Shown: positions 8,968 to 17,043 of the stretch, one piece after another
Layout: each line of letters opens with the position of its first letter
How positions within the stretch are numbered: position 1 is the stretch's first letter
Assembly (NCBI RefSeq): GCF_014697075.1
Contig: NZ_JACJRE010000061.1
Span: 1 to 43,001 of the forward strand
Source: Tolypothrix sp. FACHB-123
GTDB taxonomy: Bacteria; Cyanobacteriota; Cyanobacteriia; Cyanobacteriales; Nostocaceae
DNA: 43,001 nt
Direction of reading: 5' to 3'
The notes under the pieces: generated by a model
Database searches by the model: none
The model's input: only the letters and a program-made list of their open reading frames with translations
What the model was told of the DNA's origin: nothing
Program-made: the position numbers and the translations under genes

Positions 8968-11900
8968 CTAAACTACAGCACCCAAAGATTGCAGCGTTAA
9001 AATCGTCGCATCGGTTAACCCTTTCACGCCAGTAATATTCATCCCCTCATAAAGCCGTTTCGCCCGCAAAATCTTGATACACTTGCCCGTTTTTACATCC
9101 CAAATCCTCACGGTTTGGTCTTGAGAACCACTGGCTACGACTTCCCCATTTGGACTAAAGGCTACAGAAGATACTAAATGTGTATGCCCAACGCAGACAT
9201 GGCGACATTCTCCTGTGTTGATATCCCAAATTCTTAGAGTTTGGTCATGGGATGCGCTAGCAATGGCATTACCATCAGGACTAAAGGCAACGGCAAATAC
9301 CCAGTTTGTATGTCCAATCAGTGTTTTGAGGCATTTACCAGTGTTAAAATTCCATAGTTTCACTGTTTGGTCAGTGCTACAAGTAGCGATGATTTTTCCA
9401 TCGGGACTAAAGATGGCTGAATATACGCGGCTGTTGTGTCCTTGTAATGTGCTGATGCAATTACCTGTGCAATAATCCCACAATTTTACCGATTGGTCAG
9501 CACTGGCGGTAGCTAAAACTTGCCCGTCTGGACTCCAAGCAATTCCTATGATTTTATCGGTATGTTCGCTCAAGGTTTTGAGACATTGACCTGTGCTAAT
9601 ATCCCATAGCTTGGCTGTACAATCGGCGCTACCAGTGGCAAGTATTTTATTTTGGGGATGAAAAGCAACGGCATATAGCCAATCTGTATGTCCCAGTAAA
9701 ATTTGGAAACATTGACCTGTGCTAATATTCCACAGTCTCACTGAAGAATCTGTACTTGCACTTGCCAAAATTTGTCCCTTCGGGTGACGCTCCTTCGTCG
9801 CTAACGCTGGCGCTAACGACAGTTTGCTTATGCCGGGGAACCCGTCCACCGCAACTGTCTCACCATCTGGACTAAAAGCAATTCCATAAATAAAATCTGT
9901 ATGCCCTTCTAAGCTTCTAATGCAATTGCCACTTTGCCAATCCCACAGCTTAACTGTTTTGTCATTACTACCACTGGCTAAAATTCGCCCATTAGGACTA
10001 AAAGCTACAGGCAATGCCCAATCTGTATTACCGTACCAAGTCTTCAAACATTGACCAGTAATAGTATCCCACAGTCTAACACTTTGGTCTAAACTGACAC
10101 ATACAAGTGTGTGACCATCTGGGCTGAAGGCGACAGAACAAACTTCGTTGGTATGTCCATGTAGAGTTTTGATGCAAGTATGGGTTTGACAATCCCAAAT
10201 TTTGACAGTGCGATCGCCACTACCACTGACTAAAATTTTACTATCAGGACTATAGGCAATGGAGTAGACGCTGTTAGTGTGTCCGGTGTAAGTTTGCAGG
10301 CATTCACCTGTATGATAATTCCAAATTTTAATTGTGCGATCGCCACTGGCACTAGCTAGGGTTTGCCCATCTGCACTAAACGCCACCGAACGCACCCACC
10401 CTGTATGTGCTGTCAAAGTTCTCAAGCATTTACCTTGATGCACATCCCACAATTTAATTGCGCTATCAGCACCGCTACTAGCTAAAGTTTCACCATCTGG
10501 ACTAAAAGCAACGCAACGCACCCAATCTGTATGTCCTGTAAGTGTTTGCAAGCAAGTACCATCGTGGATATTCCAAATTTTAACAGTGCGATCGCCGCTT
10601 GCACTAGCTAAGATCCCCCCAACCCCCCTTAATAAGGGGGGCGAAGGGGGGATCGGATGAAATGCTACACAAAAGACCTCATGCTCATGCCCAGTCAACG
10701 TTTTTATACAAACACCATCTCGAACATTCCAAAGTTTAATATTCTGGTCAGCACCGCAACTCGCTAGGATTTCCCCGTCTGGGCTAAACACGACAAAGCG
10801 CACCCAGTTAGTGTGTCCTTGGCAAATCAGCAATAATTTACCTGTTTTTACCTCCCATACACGAACATGACAATCGGTGTCGCAAGTAGCTAAAAGTTCA
10901 CCATCTGGACTAAAAGCAGCAGATAAAATATTACCTAAAGTTTCAGTAAAAACACAGTGAGATAAATTTGAATCCGCAAAATTCACATCATGCAGGTTTA
11001 CGCCCTGAAGATAAGCTTGCCATACAGTTAAACCCGAAAAGTCAAAGCCAGTCAGGTCAATTTGTGCTTGATACAGCAGATTTAAAGCATTTCCCCCACC
11101 ATAGCCCGTTACTTGAGGAGACTGATTACGTAGGTTGGAGAGAATTTGAGTTAGACAATTAGCTATATTTTCCAAACAGCCCACTTCTGTAATTAATTTA
11201 TCGATAATGGGCTGAAGAATCAGACTAATTTGCGTCTCCCGTACATAATCTTTAGCTTGTGCCTTAATGAGTGCATGACTTGTAAATAAGGGAGTAGGGG
11301 AAAAAGATTGCTTTTCTATTCCCCATTGCCCGATTTCCTCACAAACTTGCTCAATTAACTGATTACTGACATACTCCATCACCACAGGTTGCTGAGTAAA
11401 GCCACCGGCATTTTTTTCAATTACAGAACGCCTTTGCAGTGACGAGAGTGATTCTAGCAATTCGCGGGGTGGGATATGAGCGACAAAATCTGCTTGTAAC
11501 TCGGCTAAAGAAATAGGTTCGCGGTTAATGGCTAACCAGTACATAATCTCCCGTTCCAAAGCTGTGAGACGATGGAATTGTTGGTCAAGCAAGTCACGAA
11601 TATCATCAAAGATGAATGTACTTTGCTGAGAAATTTCTAGAAATTGGGAAACATCGCCATCAAAAAAGTCGCGGACAGAAGAGGCTACAATCTTGAGAGC
11701 CAGAGGATTACCACCGTAGCGAGAAATTAAAACTTGCCATTGGTCTGGGGAAGCAGTAAAGTTACCTTTAACGTTAAATAATTCCCGCCCTTCGGTTTCT
11801 TGTAAACCTGTAAGTTGCAGAGAACGCACAGGCAAACTATCACCTTCATACTTAGCGAGTCCTTGGGGTTTTTCCCGTGAAGTAAGAATTAAACAACTTT

Positions 11901-12795
11901 GGTGAGAAGTTTCTGCCACACATTGCAGAAGTTGACTGTAACCTTCACATCCTGCACGATAACGACCAGTGCGATCGCCTGCTTGTAAAATTGATTCAGC
12001 ATTATCCAGAATAATTAGACAGCGCGACGAACGTAAATATTTGAGTAGCAGCGAAATTCTACCGTTTAACTGAGTTGCTAAATTTGTTTCCTGCTGTTCA
12101 GAAAAAAATTGAATCAATTCAGCCAAAATATCTTCCACTGGTGGCGCGTTTCGGAGACTACGCCAAATTATGTACTGAGGCGACTGGGAAGATAAGGGAG
12201 ATGAGGGAGATAAGGGAGATGAAATTCTTTCTTGTCCCTCTGTACCCTTCTCATCTCTGCTAGCAATAATTTCCTGCGCCAGCTTCACAGAAAGCGTCGT
12301 TTTACCAATTCCACCCATTCCCAACAATGTAATCAAGCGACAATTTTCCTGCGTCACCCATCGCTTAACAGTTTCCAGTTCTTCACTCCGACCATAAAAA
12401 ATCGATACATCCGGTGCTTCACCCCAATCTGCAATAGGATGAAGCGATAGCGCAAATTCTTCTCCTCCTTGTCTCCCTTGTCTCCCTTGTCTCCCTTGTC
12501 CCCTTGTCTCCTTGTCCCCTTCTGCCTTCTCTTCAACCACCTCTTCCCAATTCAGCCCCAGCACTTGACAGTAGGCCTTAAACGCCTCAGAATTAATCGC
12601 CTGCTTTCCCGCCAAGAAACGTTTCCAAGTACCTTCTGATATCCCAACAGCGAGAATGCCTTTTTCTTTCCAAGAGACACCTAAAACTTCACTGGCTAAC
12701 TCTATCCATCTAAAATCATCAACAGACCAACTCTTTTGACTTCTAGCTTGTTTAATTCTTGCGAGTCCTTGTTGAGAAGCTTTGAGAGTAGCCAC
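8968..12795 (-). CDS. STAND protein: HTH-like domain, NB-ARC ATPase, pentapeptide-like segment, 14 WD40 repeats
   Basis: The 1275-residue protein starts at GTG 12795. Residues 1-85 form a helical, possibly DNA- or partner-binding domain (ISEGTWKRFLAGKQAINSE). A low-complexity linker follows. The NB-ARC-type NTPase has P-loop GMGGIGKTT near 158 and Walker B LIILDNAES near 260, then winged-helix-like sequence to about 480. Residues about 580-615 (DLTGFDFSGLTVWQAYLQGV) look like pentapeptide repeats. Fourteen WD40 units fill 625-1245, enough for two seven-bladed propellers. STAND proteins of this build act as ligand-triggered oligomerising switches in signalling or immunity. No effector domain is evident at the N-terminus, so output may be through a partner. 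Blades 3 and 9 carry repeat-derived inserts (see the repeats at 10612 and 9774). Confidence 0.9.
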   Translation of the reverse strand: MATLKASQQGLARIKQARSQKSWSVDDFRWIELASEVLGVSWKEKGILAVGISEGTWKRFLAGKQAINSEAFKAYCQVLGLNWEEVVEEKAEGDKETRGQGRQGRQGRQGGEEFALSLHPIADWGEAPDVSIFYGRSEELETVKRWVTQENCRLITLLGMGGIGKTTLSVKLAQEIIASRDEKGTEGQERISSPLSPSSPLSSQSPQYIIWRSLRNAPPVEDILAELIQFFSEQQETNLATQLNGRISLLLKYLRSSRCLIILDNAESILQAGDRTGRYRAGCEGYSQLLQCVAETSHQSCLILTSREKPQGLAKYEGDSLPVRSLQLTGLQETEGRELFNVKGNFTASPDQWQVLISRYGGNPLALKIVASSVRDFFDGDVSQFLEISQQSTFIFDDIRDLLDQQFHRLTALEREIMYWLAINREPISLAELQADFVAHIPPRELLESLSSLQRRSVIEKNAGGFTQQPVVMEYVSNQLIEQVCEEIGQWGIEKQSFSPTPLFTSHALIKAQAKDYVRETQISLILQPIIDKLITEVGCLENIANCLTQILSNLRNQSPQVTGYGGGNALNLLYQAQIDLTGFDFSGLTVWQAYLQGVNLHDVNFADSNLSHCVFTETLGNILSAAFSPDGELLATCDTDCHVRVWEVKTGKLLLICQGHTNWVRFVVFSPDGEILASCGADQNIKLWNVRDGVCIKTLTGHEHEVFCVAFHPIPPSPPLLRGVGGILASASGDRTVKIWNIHDGTCLQTLTGHTDWVRCVAFSPDGETLASSGADSAIKLWDVHQGKCLRTLTAHTGWVRSVAFSADGQTLASASGDRTIKIWNYHTGECLQTYTGHTNSVYSIAYSPDSKILVSGSGDRTVKIWDCQTHTCIKTLHGHTNEVCSVAFSPDGHTLVCVSLDQSVRLWDTITGQCLKTWYGNTDWALPVAFSPNGRILASGSNDKTVKLWDWQSGNCIRSLEGHTDFIYGIAFSPDGETVAVDGFPGISKLSLAPALATKERHPKGQILASASTDSSVRLWNISTGQCFQILLGHTDWLYAVAFHPQNKILATGSADCTAKLWDISTGQCLKTLSEHTDKIIGIAWSPDGQVLATASADQSVKLWDYCTGNCISTLQGHNSRVYSAIFSPDGKIIATCSTDQTVKLWNFNTGKCLKTLIGHTNWVFAVAFSPDGNAIASASHDQTLRIWDINTGECRHVCVGHTHLVSSVAFSPNGEVVASGSQDQTVRIWDVKTGKCIKILRAKRLYEGMNITGVKGLTDATILTLQSLGAVV
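9774..9860. repeat. Dispersed repeat inserted in-frame in WD40 blade 9
   Basis: About 87 bp interrupt a WD40 unit between its SPDG turn and the QILASAS strand, adding roughly 29 residues (such as GFPGISKLSLAPALATKERH) that fit no WD40 pattern. The DNA has self-complementary segments (GCTAACG/CGTTAGC-like) and resembles, as I recall, a palindromic repeat common in Nostocales. The insert keeps the frame open. Confidence 0.7.
10612..10653. repeat. Palindromic C/G-run repeat inserted in-frame in WD40 blade 3
   Basis: A near-perfect palindrome opening with GATCCCCCC and closing with GGGGGGATC, with inner CCCCCCTTA/TAAGGGGGG arms, lies inside blade 3. It is translated as IPPSPPLLRGVGG, a peptide type often seen where this class of cyanobacterial palindrome has entered genes. 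It occupies the loop between the FHP turn and the ILASAS strand. Confidence 0.8.
12468..12518. repeat. Coding 9-bp tandem repeat in the STAND protein linker
   Basis: About five units of a 9-base sequence (TTGTCTCCC and variants) encode a GRQ-repeat peptide between the N-terminal helical domain and the NB-ARC domain. Unit length is a multiple of three, so copy-number slippage would change linker length without breaking the frame. A second, shorter purine-rich tandem tract is at 12191-12220. Confidence 0.75.
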
Positions 12796-12890
12796 AATTT
12801 TTGAGTATGTCCTGGTATATCTGAATCATTTATAGATATATTTGCAGAACTGTAATGTTGATTGCAATACCATAAAATTATGCGATCGCC

Positions 12891-12932
12891 AAGATCAGTT
12901 ATCTTAAACGCAATCAACCCAAAACTGATCTT
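12891..12932. promoter_or_regulatory. Inverted repeat between divergent genes, possible operator
   Basis: AAGATCAGTT (12891-12900) and AACTGATCTT (12923-12932) are perfect inverted copies with centres about 32 bp apart. They lie between the STAND gene (minus) and the flavoprotein gene (plus). The 12-mer AAAACTGATCTT of the right arm recurs exactly in another inverted repeat at 16491-16533. Confidence 0.45.
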
Positions 12933-13013
12933 GGAAAGTTCGGATTATATGACGAATATTTAATAAATGTATAGAAAGTCTACAATTTCATTTCTTAATT
13001 ACGAATTAGTAAA

Positions 13014-13910
13014 ATGTCTTTCCATTCTGGAGAAATTAGAGTCCAAACTCAAGCGGGGGTGAGAGACGAGGCGCAACGTCTGTGTCACGTCATCAGCAGC
13101 ACAATCAAGCCATCTGCTCAAGAATTCCTTCGCACGCAACAATTAGCAGTTGCAAGTACAGTGGATGTAAACGGTAAAGTCTGGGCATCTTTATTAACAG
13201 GACAACCTGGTTTTGTACAAGTATTGGATGAACAGAACTTACAGATTAATGTAACCCTCATACATATCGCTCCCATACACCAAAATTTACAAAATAACAA
13301 TAATATTGGCCTATTAGTAATTGATTTAGCAAACCGCAGGCGTTTACGTTTAAATGGCAAATCAGATGTAAATCAAGAGAAGATAAAAGTACAAATTCAA
13401 CAAGTATTTTTTAACTGTCCTAAATACATCCAGGTACGTCACATAGAAAAAGCTGTGACTAATTCATTAGCAAAACCTGAAGCTTTTATTAGAGATGCTT
13501 TGAGTGAGACAAATCAACTTTGGATAGCCCAATCTGACACATTTTTCATCGCCAGTTATCATCCAGAAAGTGGGGCTGATGCTTCCCACCGCGGGGGCTT
13601 TCCGGGTTTTGTGCAAGTTGTGAATAGTAATAAACTTGTGTTTCCCGATTACTCTGGTAATAATATGTTTCAGACCTTTGGTAACTTGATTGTGAATCCC
13701 AATGCAGGTTTATTGTTCATTGATTTTGCTCAAGGTCACACATTGCAATTGACTGGAACAGCAAAGGTAATTTGGGATGCTGAGAGATTAAGTGAGTTTG
13801 CCGGCGCACAACGTTTAGTAGAGTTTGATATTGAGCAGGTGTTGGAAATTAGAAATGCTTGTTCTCTGCGTTGGAACTTTGGCGAATATTCTCCTGTGAA
13901 TCCTGGATGA
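13014..13910 (+). CDS. Pyridoxamine 5'-phosphate oxidase-like FMN-binding protein
   Basis: The 298-residue protein has the split-barrel flavoprotein layout in two parts. The first (QQLAVASTVDVNGKVWASLL, residues about 42-61, then QPGFVQVLDEQNLQIN) is the typical opening of PNPOx-like domains. The second (GADASHRGGFPGFVQVVNSN, GNNMFQTFGNLIVNPNAGLL, then LFIDFAQGHTLQLTGTAKV) repeats the barrel pattern. Proteins like this bind FMN or a related cofactor and act on small substrates; the substrate here is unknown. It is monocistronic, divergent from the STAND gene and convergent with the RTX gene. No signal peptide. Confidence 0.8.
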   Translation: MSFHSGEIRVQTQAGVRDEAQRLCHVISSTIKPSAQEFLRTQQLAVASTVDVNGKVWASLLTGQPGFVQVLDEQNLQINVTLIHIAPIHQNLQNNNNIGLLVIDLANRRRLRLNGKSDVNQEKIKVQIQQVFFNCPKYIQVRHIEKAVTNSLAKPEAFIRDALSETNQLWIAQSDTFFIASYHPESGADASHRGGFPGFVQVVNSNKLVFPDYSGNNMFQTFGNLIVNPNAGLLFIDFAQGHTLQLTGTAKVIWDAERLSEFAGAQRLVEFDIEQVLEIRNACSLRWNFGEYSPVNPG

Positions 13911-13954
13911 AAAAGTAATTACTTAGGTCAGTAGCATTTAACAAATCGCTAACA

Positions 13955-13992
13955 GCAGTTGCTCATGGAGGAGACCCCCAAGACCGTACTGC
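13955..13992. repeat. Short dispersed repeat between convergent genes
   Basis: The segment runs from GCAGTTGCTCATGG to AAGACCGTACTGC and is bounded by GCAGT/ACTGC inverted ends, with GGAG...CCCCC in the middle. It resembles a short interspersed repeat type that I recall from filamentous cyanobacteria (GCTCATGGGGG...CCCCCAAGACCGC variants). It lies in the 206-bp gap between the flavoprotein and RTX genes. Confidence 0.4.
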
Positions 13993-14116
13993 TTCACCAT
14001 CTGCTCTTTGCCTTTTTATAACGACAATTTTTAACAACAAACTTAAATATAATAAAGCGATCGCAGTAGTTAACTAGCGATCGCCAAATTCACCGTTATT
14101 CAATCCAAAATTGTTT

Positions 14117-16162
14117 CTAAGCAAACAAGAACTGCGCAGTATTACCAGCCGCTAAATTCACTCCAATATTGTTGCTGGTGAAGCCAGTCACGCCACGCAA
14201 TTCAGCCAGGACTTGACCGGAACCAAACCCGCTATTGCTTTCGATACCATCGCTGAGGCGGAAGGAAGTGCTATTACCCTGAACCACCACATCAATCGCC
14301 TCAATTCCTTCAAACTGGAGTAAATCACCGCCACGGCGATTAAACTGATGGATGACATCGCTACCATCGCCACTGCGGTAAATGACGGTATCGACATCAC
14401 GGTCATGATTGAGATACAGGGTATCATTACCTGCATTACCAATCACGATGTCTACACCAACTCCAGCATAGAGGCTGTCATCACCATCCCCACCACGGAG
14501 GATATCATCACCACTCAAGCCGCGAATGATGTCATCACCACCTTGACCATTAATTACATCGTTGGAGTTGGCAAAGCCGCGCACATCGTTGTTTAAATCG
14601 TTGAGAAAGGTGACAGTGTTAAGCTTCCATGCCTTGTTTTGGGTGGAGTCTGCATCAAACACATCGATGCTGTCTTGAAGTTGGGTATCGCCAGCAAAGA
14701 CAATGTTACCAACTTGTCCGTGTTGTCCACCGGGAATGGTTAAGTTATCCAGATTTTCTAGAGCAAAATCTTTCAGGATGACTTTGGTATCATTCACCCC
14801 TTCAAAACCGACTTCTAAATCAGAACCAACTTGAGTCAGCAGCAAATTTTTAGCGATTAAATCGTCTCCCTTGAATACCAATTCATCAAAGGTAGAGAGT
14901 ACTTCTTCTGATGGGTTACTGCCGCGACCGACACCCGTAAAATCTTCAACGACAATGGTTCCATCACCGCGATTGACCTTGACTGGATAAATGTTGCCAT
15001 TGGGATCTCCAGTTGATGCCGTGTTGTTGGTGAAAGTGACAACGTTGTTTGAGAGAATAGTGCTACCAAACTGCCCGAAGAAAGCGCCACCTCGCCCCTG
15101 TCCATTTTGATGACCTGTTCCGCCAGTGGCAGAGTTGCTGATAAAGGAACTGTTCGTTACGGTGAATCGCCCCCCGTCGGTCACAAACACAGCTCCCCCT
15201 AAACCGGCACCGCCGCCGCCCCGTCCGCCAAAGCCTCCTGCTCCAGGACTATCACCTAAAAAGGTAGCGCTACCGCTGCCACCCGCACTCCCGGCACCGC
15301 CGTTCCCAGCAAAAGCCCCTCCCGTGCCTCCGTTGCCACTAGAACCACCCCCTCCAACCCCTCCCAGTAGGACGTTGGCACCACCACCGCCGCCGCCACC
15401 ACCGCCGCCACCACCACCACCAAAACCACCATTGCCACCATTCCCACCACGAGCACCATCTGCGCCATTAGAACCACCAGCACCATCTCCGCCGTAACCA
15501 CCACCACCACCGCCACCACTCCCGCCGCCGGTACCATAGTTGCCATTTCCCCCGCTGGTTCCCGCCCTTGCGCTAACAAGGTTGTTGAGAGTAAAAACGC
15601 CGCCCTGTCCCCCCAAACCACCACTACCGGGGACGGCACGAAATATAGTCCCCCCACCGGCACCGCCCCTAAAACCAGATTGACCAGACTGAGAGTCATT
15701 GCCTCCGCGTCCGCCATCCTGGAGGTTGAAGCCGCCATTGCCACCCACGGCTCGGTTAGCAACAAAGCTAACTCGATCGACGGTTACATCACCGCGATTG
15801 ATAAACAGAGCGCCGCCAGCCCCTAAACCACCGCCACCACTCTTTTGGCCATCTCCACCATAGGCATAGCCGTTATAGAATCCCAGATTAGAAAAGGTGG
15901 CTGTGCCCTGATGATGTACGGTAATAATTTGGGTACGGTTTTGTCCACTAAACCCACTGGTGTTAGCACCATTGCCTTGAAAGGTAATCCTTCCAGAATT
16001 GGCAGTAATGACGATCGACTGGTTGAGTTGGGCAATGCCATTCAAATTAATGGTGTCATCACCAAAAGAGTTAATTGCCTGGGTAACCGCTTCGCGTAAA
16101 CTTAATTGCCCATCATTGGGGTCAACAACATCGTCAAATCGAGTTACTGTCAAGATTGCCAT
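14117..16162 (-). CDS. Secreted glycine-rich beta-helix/RTX calcium-binding protein
   Basis: The start is placed at ATG 16162 because AGGAG lies 8 bases upstream; an earlier in-frame start at 16219 has no such support. The product is 681 residues. It opens with a CSLREA-type segment (DPNDGQLSLREAVTQAINS, about 13-32) followed by beta-helix-like sequence. Residues about 130-350 are extremely glycine-rich (GGNGGFGGGGGGGGGGGG runs), with beta-helix-like sequence again to about 380. Residues about 520-600 contain RTX nonapeptides (GGDDIIRGLSGDDILRGG, GNAGNDTLYL), which fold around calcium outside the cell. No N-terminal signal peptide is seen, consistent with type I secretion through a C-terminal signal. 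Likely an extracellular or sheath/surface protein. The G/C-rich repeat region is prone to slippage. Confidence 0.85.
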   Translation of the reverse strand: MAILTVTRFDDVVDPNDGQLSLREAVTQAINSFGDDTINLNGIAQLNQSIVITANSGRITFQGNGANTSGFSGQNRTQIITVHHQGTATFSNLGFYNGYAYGGDGQKSGGGGLGAGGALFINRGDVTVDRVSFVANRAVGGNGGFNLQDGGRGGNDSQSGQSGFRGGAGGGTIFRAVPGSGGLGGQGGVFTLNNLVSARAGTSGGNGNYGTGGGSGGGGGGGYGGDGAGGSNGADGARGGNGGNGGFGGGGGGGGGGGGGGANVLLGGVGGGGSSGNGGTGGAFAGNGGAGSAGGSGSATFLGDSPGAGGFGGRGGGGAGLGGAVFVTDGGRFTVTNSSFISNSATGGTGHQNGQGRGGAFFGQFGSTILSNNVVTFTNNTASTGDPNGNIYPVKVNRGDGTIVVEDFTGVGRGSNPSEEVLSTFDELVFKGDDLIAKNLLLTQVGSDLEVGFEGVNDTKVILKDFALENLDNLTIPGGQHGQVGNIVFAGDTQLQDSIDVFDADSTQNKAWKLNTVTFLNDLNNDVRGFANSNDVINGQGGDDIIRGLSGDDILRGGDGDDSLYAGVGVDIVIGNAGNDTLYLNHDRDVDTVIYRSGDGSDVIHQFNRRGGDLLQFEGIEAIDVVVQGNSTSFRLSDGIESNSGFGSGQVLAELRGVTGFTSNNIGVNLAAGNTAQFLFA

Positions 16163-16347
16163 TTGAATTGCTCCTAAATTTACTTGTATGGTTATGTTTT
16201 GCAATTGCACGTTAAGCAATGCCCTGGAATGACAGTTGCAGTGAACTGCACCATGAAGAGCATCAAACGTGCTTATAGGATTTGAAAATAAGAGTGCGCT
16301 AGGAATCCCTTGCTATTGGGGTTGTGGATTTCGCGATCGCTAATCTT

Positions 16348-16436
16348 GTTATATGGGTTCAAGCTTGCTGAAGCAATATAGAAAAGTTAAGGACTTGCTT
16401 CCATCTGTGCGACTTAACTTTTATGGGAGCGATGTC
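16348..16436. repeat. Dispersed bipartite inverted-repeat element, copy C
   Basis: GTTATATGGGTTC (16348-16360) is followed by 10 bases, then AAGCAATATAGAAAAGTTAAGG. That string is a degenerate AGTCGATA plus the conserved AGAAAAGTTAAGG core. The inverted partner GACTTAACTTTTATGG begins at 16411. It is shorter and more diverged than copies B and E/F. Confidence 0.55.
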
Positions 16437-16464
16437 TTACGACAAGCCGCTTTGGGTCTACGCG
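16429..16464. repeat. Short interspersed repeat, reverse relative of the 4823 copy
   Basis: GCGATGTCTTACGACAAGCC followed by GCTTTGGGTCTACGCG resembles the reverse complement of the repeat that ends the AAA-WD40 gene, with several differences. It abuts dispersed element C. Confidence 0.45.
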
Positions 16465-16490
16465 CAAACACATAAAAAGTATTTTTTGTC

Positions 16491-16533
16491 AAGACCAGTT
16501 TTTCAAGTGTCGCTTTGCTAAAAAACTGATCTT
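16491..16533. promoter_or_regulatory. Inverted repeat sharing a 12-mer with the 12891 site
   Basis: AAGACCAGTTTTT (16491-16503) pairs with AAAAACTGATCTT (16521-16533) with one G-T type mismatch across 13 positions. It stands just upstream of the coiled-coil/MinD/HTH-AAA gene run and could be an operator or an RNA hairpin at the start of that transcript. Confidence 0.4.
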
Positions 16534-16582
16534 TTATTGGGTGGTGCGATCGCGTAATCCTAGAAAGATAAAGATCCGCACA

Positions 16583-17005
16583 ATGCCAACACAGGCGTTA
16601 ATAACTATGCCGCAAAATCCTCTTGATATCGGTATCGAAGCAGTCCCCAGCAAAATTATTAGCTTCACTGCGTTTAAGAATGCAGCGAATAACAATATTC
16701 TCATGCCTTTGAGGAAGGATAAGGTAAAACACAAGGCTAAGTATGACTCGCAAGATACTCAAGAGAGTTTAAAAGCGGAAGTTGCGGCTTTGCAACAGGA
16801 ATTGGCAATTGTCAAGCAGCAGAAAGCCGAATTAGAAACTCTATTAAAACAGCAGGAAGAGGCGAGAAAAATCCAAGTTCAAGAGATGCAAATCGAGATT
16901 GATTTAAATAAACTTGCACATCAAATAGCAGAAATTACTCAAACTGATTACTTTCAACAATTGCAAATAGAAGTTGAATCCCTTCGCCATACCAAAATAC
17001 CTTAA
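16583..17005 (+). CDS. Coiled-coil protein, first gene of a MinD/HTH-AAA locus
   Basis: With the ATG at 16583 the product is 140 residues. A GTG at 16541 would add 14 residues but overlaps a HIP1 site and lacks a ribosome-binding site. Residues 1-40 (MPTQALITMPQNPLDIGIEA...) are extended and non-helical. Residues about 60-120 form a strong coiled coil (SLKAEVAALQQELAIVKQQK, then AELETLLKQQEEARKIQ). No known domain is recognised. The MinD-like gene begins 38 bases downstream, across a heptanucleotide tandem repeat. Coiled-coil partners that recruit or stimulate the ATPase are usual for ParA/MinD proteins, so it may be the adaptor of the ATPase. That role is inferred. Confidence 0.6.
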   Translation: MPTQALITMPQNPLDIGIEAVPSKIISFTAFKNAANNNILMPLRKDKVKHKAKYDSQDTQESLKAEVAALQQELAIVKQQKAELETLLKQQEEARKIQVQEMQIEIDLNKLAHQIAEITQTDYFQQLQIEVESLRHTKIP

Positions 17006-17036
17006 TTACAAATTACGAATTACGAATTACAAATTA
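17004..17036. repeat. Heptanucleotide short tandem repeat (AATTACR)
   Basis: Four full 7-base units (AATTACA, AATTACG, AATTACG, AATTACA) and a partial fifth fill nearly the whole gap between the coiled-coil and MinD-like genes. They begin inside the coiled-coil gene's stop codon. Heptanucleotide tandem repeats are characteristic of heterocystous cyanobacteria. Similar single units occur just before the flavoprotein gene near 12996. Confidence 0.8.
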
Positions 17037-17043
17037 ATATTCT

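Larger units (their letters stand above)
16163..16582. other. Repeat-rich divergent intergenic region
   Basis: No supported gene lies here. The gap between the RTX gene (minus) and the coiled-coil gene (plus) holds dispersed element copy C (16348-16436), a short interspersed repeat overlapping its end (16429-16464) and an inverted repeat (16491-16533). A GTG at 16541 inside a HIP1-containing stretch could extend the following gene but has no ribosome-binding site. Confidence 0.6.

Noticed and set aside
15126-15497. Plus-strand proline-rich ORF opposite the RTX gene
   Set aside because: It is the complement of the glycine-rich codons (GGN against NCC) of a well-supported minus-strand gene and shows no independent start signal.
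16541-16582. GTG at 16541 as start of the coiled-coil gene
   Set aside because: No ribosome-binding site, and the first codons overlap a HIP1 site; the ATG at 16583 is more likely, though not proven.
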